From positions 620,001 through 684,000 of the forward strand of contig NZ_JBHFPV010000001.1 in NCBI RefSeq assembly GCF_042611095.1: DNA of 64,000 bases. The letters are read 5' to 3'. This DNA is from Meishania litoralis (GTDB lineage Bacteria > Bacteroidota > Bacteroidia > Flavobacteriales > Flavobacteriaceae). Position numbers and translations under genes: made by a program. Shown here one piece after another: positions 1-8,002 of this stretch (position 1 is its first letter; every line of letters begins with the position of its first letter). Below the pieces are notes generated by a model. That model had not been told where the DNA came from. It did no database searches and saw only the letters and a list, made by a program, of their open reading frames with translations.

Positions 1-479
1 ATTTTGCCATCAAATACAACCGAGGTATGACCCTTTCGTGCTGTAAATTCGGCTGCGGCAGTAACTGGTGATGTGGGAGCTGTTAAACCTCGAGTGGTGA
101 AACCAAACACACCACTTGAAGTGGTTGCTCCATTAGCATCCTTAGCAACGACCTTCCAATTATAGTTCGTCGCAATATCAAGACTATTTGTTACCGCTGT
201 AGTTGTACCTGTAAGGCCACCAATTAACAGTGTCGAAGGGTCCGAAGTCCTATCTAGAAAGACCTCATAACTTACGGCATCACCTTCTGGATCTGTTGCG
301 GTCTCCCATGTAAATGTGGGCAGAAGATCAATCCCTTGTGCTCCATTGGGAGCTTCCAATAAGTTAAAAGCTTCAGGAGCCTTATTAACAGGGTCGATTG
401 GCGGCGAGCCATCATCATTGCCGCATGAAAACGTAACAACCACTGTTAAACATAAAAAACTAAGACGAGTTATTTTCAT
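1..479 (-). CDS. Kelch-like repeat lipoprotein, N-terminal part (runs off the window)
   Basis: The reading frame begins with ATG at 477-479 and stays open to the window edge, giving 159 residues. The N-terminus is a lipoprotein signal peptide ending in T-F-S-C, with Cys19 as the expected lipidated residue, followed by a G-N-D-D-G-S linker. Residues about 35-130 look like a fibronectin-III/Ig-like domain with the features P-x-F-x-W and Y-x-W-x-V-x-A-x-D. The last visible residues (about 145-159) read F-T-A-R-x-G-H-T-S-V-V-F-D-G-K, which resembles the start of a kelch beta-propeller blade. I infer a surface or periplasmic lipoprotein with a propeller beyond the window; the ligand is unknown. 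The lipoprotein call is firm, the kelch call moderate. Confidence 0.7.
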   Translation of the reverse strand, partial: MKITRLSFLCLTVVVTFSCGNDDGSPPIDPVNKAPEAFNLLEAPNGAQGIDLLPTFTWETATDPEGDAVSYEVFLDRTSDPSTLLIGGLTGTTTAVTNSLDIATNYNWKVVAKDANGATTSSGVFGFTTRGLTAPTSPVTAAAEFTARKGHTSVVFDGK

Positions 480-878
480 AATCTTATTATTTTGACTTAA
501 TATTTGATTGCTTACTTAAAAAATCCAATTCGCAGATATTTTCTAAATAATATTAGAACCAACAACTTCGTTCGATAAGTGAATGACAATCACTGATTTT
601 GCGAACAAAAATAATAAAACTTTAATCGGTTGTTAATGATTTTTCGACGTATGGAACATTTTATGTCGAACGAAATTCCGGTATAGGGCGATTCATGCCA
701 TGAAACAAGGGGTATTTGTTTTGAATGGTTGATTTTGACTCCTAATTGGTTGTTAATAAAAAACTACCTAATTACTTATAAAAAAACCGAGGCGCTTGGC
801 TTCGGTTTTTATCTTTTGTGTCATCATACTTCGGTTCATATTCCGAAGGTACGTTAATTTTTAAATTTACTTATGGCA
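480..878. other. Intergenic region, 399 bp
   Basis: A+T-rich spacer between the kelch-like lipoprotein and the cytochrome gene, both on the minus strand. On the minus strand 606-613 reads TATTTTTG, which fits the Bacteroidota -7 box TAnnTTTG and lies about 125 bp before the lipoprotein start, but I see no good -33 TTTG at the expected distance. The terminator at 782-810 is the only other clear element. No convincing gene or RNA was found. Confidence 0.4.
782..810. terminator. Rho-independent terminator after the cytochrome c gene
   Basis: A 9-bp stem pairs 782-790 (AAAAACCGA) with 802-810 (TCGGTTTTT), extended inward by a G·U pair and two G-C pairs around a short loop. The A and T runs on both sides make it usable in either direction. 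It lies about 70 bp beyond the stop codon of the minus-strand cytochrome gene. Confidence 0.75.
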
Positions 879-1466
879 TCAAGATGAAGGTGGAATGTAA
901 GCCGGTACTACATTTTCTATGGGCTTTATCGATTTAAGATAAGAGAAAATGGCCTCTATATCTTCATCTGTCAGATAGGCATAATGCCTGGGCATGGGGG
1001 GCATTATAGGTCTGGAACTTTCCAATCCCTTGAATTTGGCCTCCCGTAAAGCCCTGGTAAACTGCTCCAAGGTCCACGTGCCTATACCCGTCTCATGAGG
1101 CGTTAAGTTTCCTGCAAAAGAAGTACCCCAAGGACCTACGGCTGCGGTCAGATCCCCTTTAAAAAGAACCCAAGGCCCTAATAGAACATTTTCAGGCACA
1201 GGGGGAAGCCCTGCGGCAGTCTCAAAGCCCATCATATACTTTTCAATATCGTTTACGGGGCCATGCTCCGACATTTTTTTTGGCGTATGGCAATCCGCAC
1301 ATCCAAGAACATCGACCATATATTTACCCCGTTCCACTTTGTTTGGGGCATCTGCTTTACTTTCGGTTTCGCTCGAAGCGATAGTAGTGTCCTTTGCTTT
1401 TTTCTCAGTGCAAGCCAATAGTATCGTCACCAAAGCTGCCATTATAAATGTGATTTTGATTCTCAT
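879..1466 (-). CDS. Mono-heme cytochrome c lipoprotein
   Basis: A 195-residue protein with a lipoprotein signal peptide (I-L-L-A-C, Cys19) and one heme c site, C56-A-D-C-H60. The C-terminal part contains P-P-M-P-R-H-Y and the closing class I helix L-T-D-E-D-I-E-A-I-F-S-Y-L, typical of small c-type cytochromes whose distal heme ligand is a methionine. It is probably a membrane-anchored periplasmic electron carrier. It lies 26 bp downstream of an unrecognised lipoprotein gene on the same strand, so the two are likely co-transcribed, and a clear terminator follows. The heme assignment is certain from the motif. The redox partner is unknown. Confidence 0.85.
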   Translation of the reverse strand: MRIKITFIMAALVTILLACTEKKAKDTTIASSETESKADAPNKVERGKYMVDVLGCADCHTPKKMSEHGPVNDIEKYMMGFETAAGLPPVPENVLLGPWVLFKGDLTAAVGPWGTSFAGNLTPHETGIGTWTLEQFTRALREAKFKGLESSRPIMPPMPRHYAYLTDEDIEAIFSYLKSIKPIENVVPAYIPPSS

Positions 1467-1492
1467 ATATTTTTAATTTAGAAATTCGACAT

Positions 1493-2056
1493 CTAATTGT
1501 TGGATGGATTCGATACTGGTACATCTGGATTAAACGCGGCAAATACACCGTCTGGATTTTCAAGAATCACCCAAGCATGTAATGTCCATGAGCCACCGGC
1601 CACATTTGGATTGTAATGCCAGTGATCCATATCACCTGCAAAACCTTCAGGAGCTGTTGGGGAAATTGCTTTTGGCACGGCATATTCTACACCCACTAAT
1701 TTTAGTTTGCCTTGTTCATTTGGAACATACAAGAGGATTTCTGGTTTCTCTATTTCAAATTCACCATCGATCAACCCCACGTTAATGTAGTGGAATCCCA
1801 TATTTGGCACATAAGGAGATGGATTAAAAGGGTAAGGGTCGGCATAACCTGCCTTTTTGGCCTGTTCAAAACTATGGAAACGCATTGCCGCCTTCCGAAC
1901 TTTTTTCAATTGGGATTCCAAGTTCTCCATTTTCGACTTTACAGAAACCATGTTCAAATCTGACTCTAAGTCAACTTCTTCCTTAGAGCAAGCGATAAAG
2001 ATGAGTAGCGATACCATAAATGCCAATAGATTAATTTTTTTCAATGTTGTTTTCAT
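1493..2056 (-). CDS. Unrecognised lipoprotein with a DHWHYN motif
   Basis: A 187-residue protein that I do not recognise by name. A signal peptide ends at I-A-C (Cys23), followed by an acidic linker and a short predicted coiled coil (about 35-60). The rest is a compact domain with N-M-G-F-H-Y-I-N, K-P-E-I-L-L-Y-V-P, L-V-G-V-E-Y, D-H-W-H-Y-N and W-T-L-H-A-W-V. The recurring His, Asp and Trp residues could bind a metal or a ligand, but this is inference. The next gene downstream encodes a heme lipoprotein, so a shared periplasmic redox or metal-related role is plausible. No transmembrane segment is present beyond the signal peptide. Confidence 0.75.
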   Translation of the reverse strand: MKTTLKKINLLAFMVSLLIFIACSKEEVDLESDLNMVSVKSKMENLESQLKKVRKAAMRFHSFEQAKKAGYADPYPFNPSPYVPNMGFHYINVGLIDGEFEIEKPEILLYVPNEQGKLKLVGVEYAVPKAISPTAPEGFAGDMDHWHYNPNVAGGSWTLHAWVILENPDGVFAAFNPDVPVSNPSNN

Positions 2057-2139
2057 AGTTTTTGAATTTTAATGAAACGATATTTATTTATTGGGAACCG
2101 TGGCACTAAATTCACAATAAGCCAAGAATGGCATTGCCA

Positions 2140-2156
2140 CACATGTTGCACATGTT
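2140..2156 (-). promoter_or_regulatory. Direct repeat, possible regulator site
   Basis: CACATGTT occurs at 2140-2147 and again at 2149-2156, a 9-bp period close to one helical turn. It is next to a short palindrome, TGGCATTGCCA, just before 2140. The site lies upstream of the minus-strand lipoprotein-cytochrome pair and downstream of a kinase with an AraC-type output domain. Regulation by that kinase is only a guess. Confidence 0.25.
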
Positions 2157-2204
2157 AACAGTTTTGTTTCATTCAAAACAACTTACTGATAAACAGATAT
2201 TTAA

Positions 2205-5069
2205 CTACTTTATATTTTTGTTGAGAGGCAGTTCACTAGGAGAGATACCAAATTTTTCCTTGAAGCTCTTCGCAAAATAGGAGAGATTTGAAAAGCCGAC
2301 GCTATAGGCCACTTCAGAAACATTACCGGTATTATTCTGTAGAAGTTTGTGAGCAGTATTTAGGCGTATTTCAGAAATGAGCTGGTTGGCGGATTTATTG
2401 ACCAGCGCCTTTAACTTTCGATGCAATTGTGCGCGACTGAACCCAACGGAACTGGCCAGAAGTTCTACTGAAAAAGTAGAATCGTCTAAATGCGCTTGAA
2501 TGATTTTAATCACCCTTTGAAGAAATTCATCGTCCATGGAGTTCAATTGAAGTCCATCTACTAGCAAGCCATCGGTTTCCTTGACTTTTTGCCAAAGCCT
2601 TTCCCTTATGGAAATCAAGTTTTTTATGCGTACCAATAATTCATCGGAGGCAAATGGTTTGGTCAAATAGGCATCGGCCCCATGATGTAGTCCCTGCATC
2701 TTGTTTTCCTGTCCGGACTTCGCCGTTAATAAAATTATAGGGATATGACTGGTCTTGGCGTTGGTCTTTAGGGCATCGCACAATGTAAATCCATCTTTTT
2801 TGGGCATCATCACATCGCTAATAATAATGTCCGGTATTTTTTCCAGTGCAATTCTCTCACCTTCCTCCCCATCTTTGGCAAGTAGAATATGGTACGTTTT
2901 TTCCAGGATATTTTTGACATGGAACCTTAGATCATCATTGTCTTCCACCACCAGCGCAATGGGCAAATCGGTCTCGGATATTTCATGACCATTTACTTCA
3001 GCCGATACTGGTATAGCATTCTGCTTCTCATCAGATACGACCAATTTTTCACCCTCTACGACAATTGCTGATTTAGGAAGTCCTTCCAAGGTTATGGGAA
3101 GTTTTACATGAAAAGTGGTACCCTTGCCCAGGGCACTTTCTACTTTGATTTTTCCTTGATGCAATTCTACCAGCTCTTTGGTTAGCGCTAGTCCGATTCC
3201 AGAACCTTTGCCTTCTGAACTCTCAACTCTATAAAATCTATCAAATACATTTGAAAGATTTTCTTTTGAAATTCCCTTACCGGTATCTGAAACCGATATT
3301 TGAATACAATCGTCAATAAAACCGACGGAGACCGAAACCTTTCCACCGGCACCGGTATATTTGAACGCATTGGACAAAAGATTGTTGATTATTTTCTCCA
3401 ATTTATCCCTATCAAAATATGCCTCCTTGGAATCTGAACTAAAAACAACCCCATAATCGACCTTCGATCGCTCGGCCATACTATCAAAAGAAAATATGAC
3501 CGACTTAAGAAAGGGGGCAATATCGTTTTTTCTCAAAGAAAGTACCGCGGTACCGCTTTCCAACTTTGACAGCTCCAAAAGTTCGTTGACCAACGATTGC
3601 AGCCTTTTGGAATTTCTCTGCACGATACCAAATTCCTTTTGGTTCAAGGTTACATCTGCCTGACCATTTTCCATTTGAATTCTCTTGGCATTTTCTATAG
3701 GACCTTGAATCAATGCAAGCGGCGTTCTAAATTCATGGCTGATATTGGTGAAAAACCGGGTCTTTAAATTGTCCAAATCTTTCATTCGAAGCATCTCGGC
3801 CTGTGAACGTTCCGCTTCCAAACGTTCCAACTCCGCTTTCTTGGCCAAGGTCTGTCTTCTATATGCTATGCCAAAGGAATAAATAATGATCTGTAAGAAA
3901 ATACCTGTGGCATACGGATCTAAACGAAATGGTGGAGTGATGAGTTGAAGGGACCAGAGCGTTCCAATAATAAGGGATAAACAGGCAACTAAAGAACCTA
4001 TTCCAAAATATTTAGCAAAAAGATCTTTTTTAAGTATAAGCTCTATGGAAACCGCTAAACTTAACAGCGTATAAATATTCAATATTATATAATGGAAGCC
4101 CACACCGGTGAAATAGGTCTGTGGTTCTGCGATGATCACATAAATAGTTGTAAATACAATTTCAGCTAAGACGAGAAGGGCCAGTATCAACATTCTCTTA
4201 TCCGTTTTAGGGAACTTTCTTTTTGAGTCAACAAAAGCCCTTCCAAAAAACCACCAAGAAAAAAATTGCCCATTGGCCAATAAAAACCAAATGACGTACC
4301 TAAGTGTAATAATATTGCCTATAATCAAACCAGTGGTCATGGCTTGAGTTACGGTGCAAAAAAATAACCAAAAACAAAACCACAGATATATAGAATCTTT
4401 TAAATAAAGGTATTGGAGAAAGTGATACACCAAAATAATAAAGGTGACCCCAAAAAGAAAAAGGTTAAAACTACTATGAAATTGATTGAATTCATGATAG
4501 AAAGGTTCATCGGGACTACGAGCGGTTAAATTGAAATATGCAGGATATCCGATACTATTACCTTGGGCCTTAATAACAAATGTAATGGTTTCATTTACTG
4601 GAATTTCATCCAGTTTAATAGCATTAAGAACCCAATTCCCTTGGTAATCCCTTTCATTCTTTGAATACTCTACCCCGGTCTTTTTATGGAAGAATAAACC
4701 TTTTTCCCCATAGGCATAAACATCAACTTTGCCATTACTTTTGGTCCAAGCTGGCGGACCTATCATTTTGTCCTTAAAATGCAGGGTCCAACCAACTAGA
4801 GGTTCTTTTGTTTTTAAACTAAGTTTCCCCCAATAGGTCTTGCCAACATCCAAATATCGCGGTAATTCATTTGCTTTGAGAGAAGAAAGGGTCGTATCAG
4901 AAAGTACCCTTTGGGGAGTTAATACTTTATTGCTATCGGCATACACCCTTAAAACATTATCCAATGAATGCACCGGATAGCGCGTATCAAAAACATATGT
5001 GTCTTCTTGTGAGCGTACTTGGCCCACCAAAAAAATCAAAAGAAAAAGGATATAGTATGAAAAACGCAT
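2205..5069 (-). CDS. Hybrid two-component sensor kinase: 7TM-DISM, histidine kinase, receiver, AraC output
   Basis: A single-protein signalling system of 954 residues. After a signal peptide (1-20) comes an extracellular beta-rich DISM-type sensor region (about 25-190), then about seven membrane helices (about 203-402) and a short coiled coil. The histidine kinase follows, with phospho-acceptor His445 in N-I-S-H-E-F-R-T-P, an N-box near 563-567 and glycine boxes at D-T-G-K-G and G-S-G-I-G-L. A receiver domain carries the acidic pair E709-D710 and phospho-acceptor Asp752 (I-S-D-V-M-M-P-K). An AraC/XylS double helix-turn-helix ends the protein (about 855-945). Expected role: sensing an external signal, probably carbohydrate or redox related, and directly controlling transcription. 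All key catalytic residues are present. Its target may be the lipoprotein-cytochrome pair downstream, which is inference. Confidence 0.93.
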   Translation of the reverse strand: MRFSYYILFLLIFLVGQVRSQEDTYVFDTRYPVHSLDNVLRVYADSNKVLTPQRVLSDTTLSSLKANELPRYLDVGKTYWGKLSLKTKEPLVGWTLHFKDKMIGPPAWTKSNGKVDVYAYGEKGLFFHKKTGVEYSKNERDYQGNWVLNAIKLDEIPVNETITFVIKAQGNSIGYPAYFNLTARSPDEPFYHEFNQFHSSFNLFLFGVTFIILVYHFLQYLYLKDSIYLWFCFWLFFCTVTQAMTTGLIIGNIITLRYVIWFLLANGQFFSWWFFGRAFVDSKRKFPKTDKRMLILALLVLAEIVFTTIYVIIAEPQTYFTGVGFHYIILNIYTLLSLAVSIELILKKDLFAKYFGIGSLVACLSLIIGTLWSLQLITPPFRLDPYATGIFLQIIIYSFGIAYRRQTLAKKAELERLEAERSQAEMLRMKDLDNLKTRFFTNISHEFRTPLALIQGPIENAKRIQMENGQADVTLNQKEFGIVQRNSKRLQSLVNELLELSKLESGTAVLSLRKNDIAPFLKSVIFSFDSMAERSKVDYGVVFSSDSKEAYFDRDKLEKIINNLLSNAFKYTGAGGKVSVSVGFIDDCIQISVSDTGKGISKENLSNVFDRFYRVESSEGKGSGIGLALTKELVELHQGKIKVESALGKGTTFHVKLPITLEGLPKSAIVVEGEKLVVSDEKQNAIPVSAEVNGHEISETDLPIALVVEDNDDLRFHVKNILEKTYHILLAKDGEEGERIALEKIPDIIISDVMMPKKDGFTLCDALKTNAKTSHIPIILLTAKSGQENKMQGLHHGADAYLTKPFASDELLVRIKNLISIRERLWQKVKETDGLLVDGLQLNSMDDEFLQRVIKIIQAHLDDSTFSVELLASSVGFSRAQLHRKLKALVNKSANQLISEIRLNTAHKLLQNNTGNVSEVAYSVGFSNLSYFAKSFKEKFGISPSELPLNKNIK

Positions 5070-5122
5070 CTAAGCAAACCGATTCAATAGGTTTACGACA
5101 AGATAAAAAGAAATTAGAAAGT

Positions 5123-6145
5123 TTAGAACAACCCCGGTTGGTTTCCCCCTTTGACCCTGCCCAAATGCCTATAAGCCAGTTCGGTGACTTCACGGCCCCG
5201 AGGGGTACGCATGATAAAACCCTGTTGGATCAAAAAAGGCTCGTAAACTTCCTCGATAGTTTCAGCACTTTCCGATACGGCAGTGGCCAGCGTAGTAATA
5301 CCCACAGGACCACCCTTGAACTTATCGATAATGGTGGTAAGAATTTTATTGTCCATCTCATCAAGGCCATGTGCGTCAACATTTAAAGCCTTTAGCCCGT
5401 ATTTTGAAATCTCCATATCGATATTACCATTTCCTTTGATCTGGGCGAAGTCGCGCACACGTCTCAGCAATGCGTTACAGATACGGGGTGTACCCCTGCT
5501 TCTACCAGCAATTTCTATCGCGGCATCATTGCTGATGGGAACCCTGAGTATATCTGCGCTTCGTTGCACGATCGTTGACAACAATTCGGTATCGTAGTAT
5601 TCCAAACGACTAGAAATTCCGAAGCGTGCCCTCATGGGCGCGGTCAATAACCCCGAACGGGTGGTGGCCCCCACCAAGGTAAACGGGTTTAAATTGATTT
5701 GCACTGAACGGGCATTGGGGCCCGTTTCGATCATAATGTCGATTTTGTAATCTTCCATAGCCGAATAGAGATATTCTTCCACTATGGGGCTCAAACGATG
5801 AATCTCATCGATAAATAGAACATCTCTTTCTTCCAAATTGGTCAGCAGACCGGCCAAATCGCCCGGCTTGTCCAATACTGGTCCCGAGGTAACCTTAATT
5901 CCTACCTCAAGTTCGTTTGCGAGAATATGGGCGAGGGTGGTTTTACCGAGCCCTGGAGGGCCATGGAACAACGTATGATCCAGAGCTTCATTCCGTTGGT
6001 TGGCCGCCTGTACAAAAACCTTCAGGTTTTCAAGAACCTGCTCTTGACCGGTAAAATCGTCAAAACTCACCGGTCGCAAGGCTCTTTCGATATCTATTTC
6101 CTCTGGGGAAAGATGTTCACCTGTTGCATCCAAATACTCGTTCAT
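5123..6145 (-). CDS. ruvB: Holliday junction branch-migration helicase RuvB
   Basis: A 340-residue AAA+ ATPase of normal RuvB length. It shows Walker A G62-P-P-G-L-G-K-T69, Walker B D-E-I-H (113-116), sensor 1 G-A-T-T-R (159-163) and arginine-finger residues in M-R-A-R-F (171-175). The C-terminal winged-helix DNA-binding domain ends in R-T-P-R-G-R. With RuvA it forms the motor that moves Holliday junctions during recombination and repair. The gene lies 53 bp before the sensor kinase in the same direction. ruvA and ruvC are not in this window. Identification is secure. Confidence 0.98.
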   Translation of the reverse strand: MNEYLDATGEHLSPEEIDIERALRPVSFDDFTGQEQVLENLKVFVQAANQRNEALDHTLFHGPPGLGKTTLAHILANELEVGIKVTSGPVLDKPGDLAGLLTNLEERDVLFIDEIHRLSPIVEEYLYSAMEDYKIDIMIETGPNARSVQINLNPFTLVGATTRSGLLTAPMRARFGISSRLEYYDTELLSTIVQRSADILRVPISNDAAIEIAGRSRGTPRICNALLRRVRDFAQIKGNGNIDMEISKYGLKALNVDAHGLDEMDNKILTTIIDKFKGGPVGITTLATAVSESAETIEEVYEPFLIQQGFIMRTPRGREVTELAYRHLGRVKGGNQPGLF

Positions 6146-6152
6146 ATAAAAG

Positions 6153-6160
6153 CAAAGATA
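6153..6160 (-). promoter_or_regulatory. Candidate -7 promoter box for ruvB
   Basis: On the minus strand this reads TATCTTTG, an exact match to the Bacteroidota -7 box TAnnTTTG. Only seven bases separate it from the ruvB ATG, so transcription from it would give a leaderless or nearly leaderless mRNA. No -33 TTTG at the ideal 19-21 bp spacing was found. Confidence 0.45.
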
Positions 6161-6286
6161 CTAAAAGAAAGCCTCAAAAAATGTCCAATAGAACCTGCCT
6201 TATTAAAGCAAAATGACAATTATCATCTTTTTTGAATATAACAATCAAGACCTTTATGTTCAATTGTCCACATTAAACAAAAAACC

Positions 6287-7882
6287 ATGTCAACACCATT
6301 CAATTTAGAAAATTATGGCATCCACACCACCAACATTTATAGAAATACCAGCGTCCCGATTCTATATGAACTGGGCCTCCGATTAGAAAAAGGCACCGCC
6401 ATTTCAGATGTAGGTGCGCTTATGACCTATTCGGGCGAAAAAACGGGCCGCAGTCCAAAAGATAAACGTATTGTAAAGCATCCTGATTCAGAGGGCAACA
6501 TCGATTGGGGATCTATCAATATCGGTTTGGACGAACATACTTTTATGGTCAATCATGAAAGGGCCATCGACTACCTGAACATTTGTGAACACCTGTATGT
6601 CGTAGATGCTTTTGCAGGCTGGGATCCAAAGTACCGGATAAAGACCCGAATTATCTGTACCAGGGCCTACCATGCACTCTTCATGCGAAATATGTTGATT
6701 ATGCCCACGGAAGGAGAACTTGCCGATTTTGGAGAACCTGACTACGTTATTTTTAATGCAGGACAGTTTCCTGCGAATCAGTATACTTCGGAAATGACAT
6801 CGAAAACCAGTGTCGATATCAATCTGGAAAGAAAGGAAATCGTGATTCTAGGCACCGAATATGCCGGTGAGATGAAAAAGGGAATCTTTTCGATCATGAA
6901 CTATTTGATGCCTTTGCAAAATGTACTTCCGATGCATTGCTCGGCCAATGTGGGTGAAAATGACGATGTAACCATTCTATTCGGCCTTTCGGGTACGGGC
7001 AAAACCACACTGAGTGCCGACCCTAAACGAAAGCTCATCGGTGACGACGAACATTGCTGGACCAATGAAGGTACTTTTAATATTGAAGGTGGCTGTTATG
7101 CAAAGGCCATAGACCTTTCCGCTGAAAACGAGCCCGATATTTTCAATGCCATAAAATTTGGCACCGTACTTGAAAATGTGGTTTATAACAAGGAAACGCG
7201 GCAAGTGGATTATTCAGACACTTCTATTACCCAAAACACAAGGGCTTCTTATCCAATTCATTATATTGATAACGTTCAGATGCCATGTAAGGCAGGCCAC
7301 CCCGAAAATATTACATTCCTGACCTGCGACGCTTTCGGGGTGCTGCCCCCGGTAAGCAAACTGAGCCCTGAACAAGCGAGTTATCACTTCATTTCAGGCT
7401 ACACGGCCAAAGTGGCAGGTACCGAAATGGGCGTAACCGAGCCTCAGGCTACTTTCAGTGCCTGTTTCGGCGCTGCCTTTATGATGTGGCATCCGAACAA
7501 ATATGCAGAGCTATTGGCCAAAAAAATCAAAGAGCACAAGGTCACGGCTTGGTTGGTCAATACCGGATGGACAGGTGGCGCCCATGGTGTAGGTTCAAGG
7601 ATCAAATTGAAATACACCCGTGCCATGATCGACGCCATTCACAACAAAGATTTTGATAGCGTAGATTTTGTTAAAGATGAGGAATTCGGGTTCCAAATTC
7701 CAACGAGCTGTCCGGGTGTGCCTTCCGAGGTTCTTGTTCCGAAAAACACTTGGGATGACAAAGCCAAATACGATGAAGTCAAAAAGAAACTCATAAAACT
7801 CTTCACCGATAATTTCAAGCAGTTCGCAACCGATGTCAATGCGGATATTGTTGCGGCAGGGCCTAAAAATTTAGCGTCATAA
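6287..7882 (+). CDS. pckA: Phosphoenolpyruvate carboxykinase (ATP)
   Basis: A 531-residue ATP-type PEP carboxykinase that interconverts oxaloacetate and PEP, the committing step of gluconeogenesis, in the cytoplasm. Visible motifs are the kinase P-loop G-L-S-G-T-G-K-T (233-240), the metal-binding G-D-D-E-H (252-256) and the substrate-binding region S-G-E-K-T-G-R-S-P-K-D-K (49-60). The length matches the family. It is transcribed divergently from ruvB and followed by a strong terminator, so it is probably a single-gene unit. The next gene is a fatty acid oxidation enzyme, consistent with growth on non-sugar carbon, but it appears to be transcribed separately. Confidence 0.98.
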   Translation: MSTPFNLENYGIHTTNIYRNTSVPILYELGLRLEKGTAISDVGALMTYSGEKTGRSPKDKRIVKHPDSEGNIDWGSINIGLDEHTFMVNHERAIDYLNICEHLYVVDAFAGWDPKYRIKTRIICTRAYHALFMRNMLIMPTEGELADFGEPDYVIFNAGQFPANQYTSEMTSKTSVDINLERKEIVILGTEYAGEMKKGIFSIMNYLMPLQNVLPMHCSANVGENDDVTILFGLSGTGKTTLSADPKRKLIGDDEHCWTNEGTFNIEGGCYAKAIDLSAENEPDIFNAIKFGTVLENVVYNKETRQVDYSDTSITQNTRASYPIHYIDNVQMPCKAGHPENITFLTCDAFGVLPPVSKLSPEQASYHFISGYTAKVAGTEMGVTEPQATFSACFGAAFMMWHPNKYAELLAKKIKEHKVTAWLVNTGWTGGAHGVGSRIKLKYTRAMIDAIHNKDFDSVDFVKDEEFGFQIPTSCPGVPSEVLVPKNTWDDKAKYDEVKKKLIKLFTDNFKQFATDVNADIVAAGPKNLAS

Positions 7883-7910
7883 TATTAGTTAGTCATAATT
7901 CTGTTTTCAG

Positions 7911-7944
7911 AAAGTCTCCGTCGTGCCAATACGGCGGGGACTTT
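7911..7944 (+). terminator. Rho-independent terminator after pckA
   Basis: A 13-bp stem pairs 7911-7923 with 7932-7944, including two G·U pairs, around the 8-base loop TGCCAATA. It is followed by a T-rich tail and lies 30 bp beyond the pckA stop codon. Confidence 0.8.
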
Positions 7945-8002
7945 TGTTTTACCCGGTCAAAAGGTGATACACATATTGCTCTAAATATTGTAATTTCATT
8001 GC

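Noticed and set aside
4964..5386. Plus-strand frame of 140 codons spanning the kinase start and ruvB end
   Set aside because: It overlaps two certain genes on the opposite strand and has no family features.
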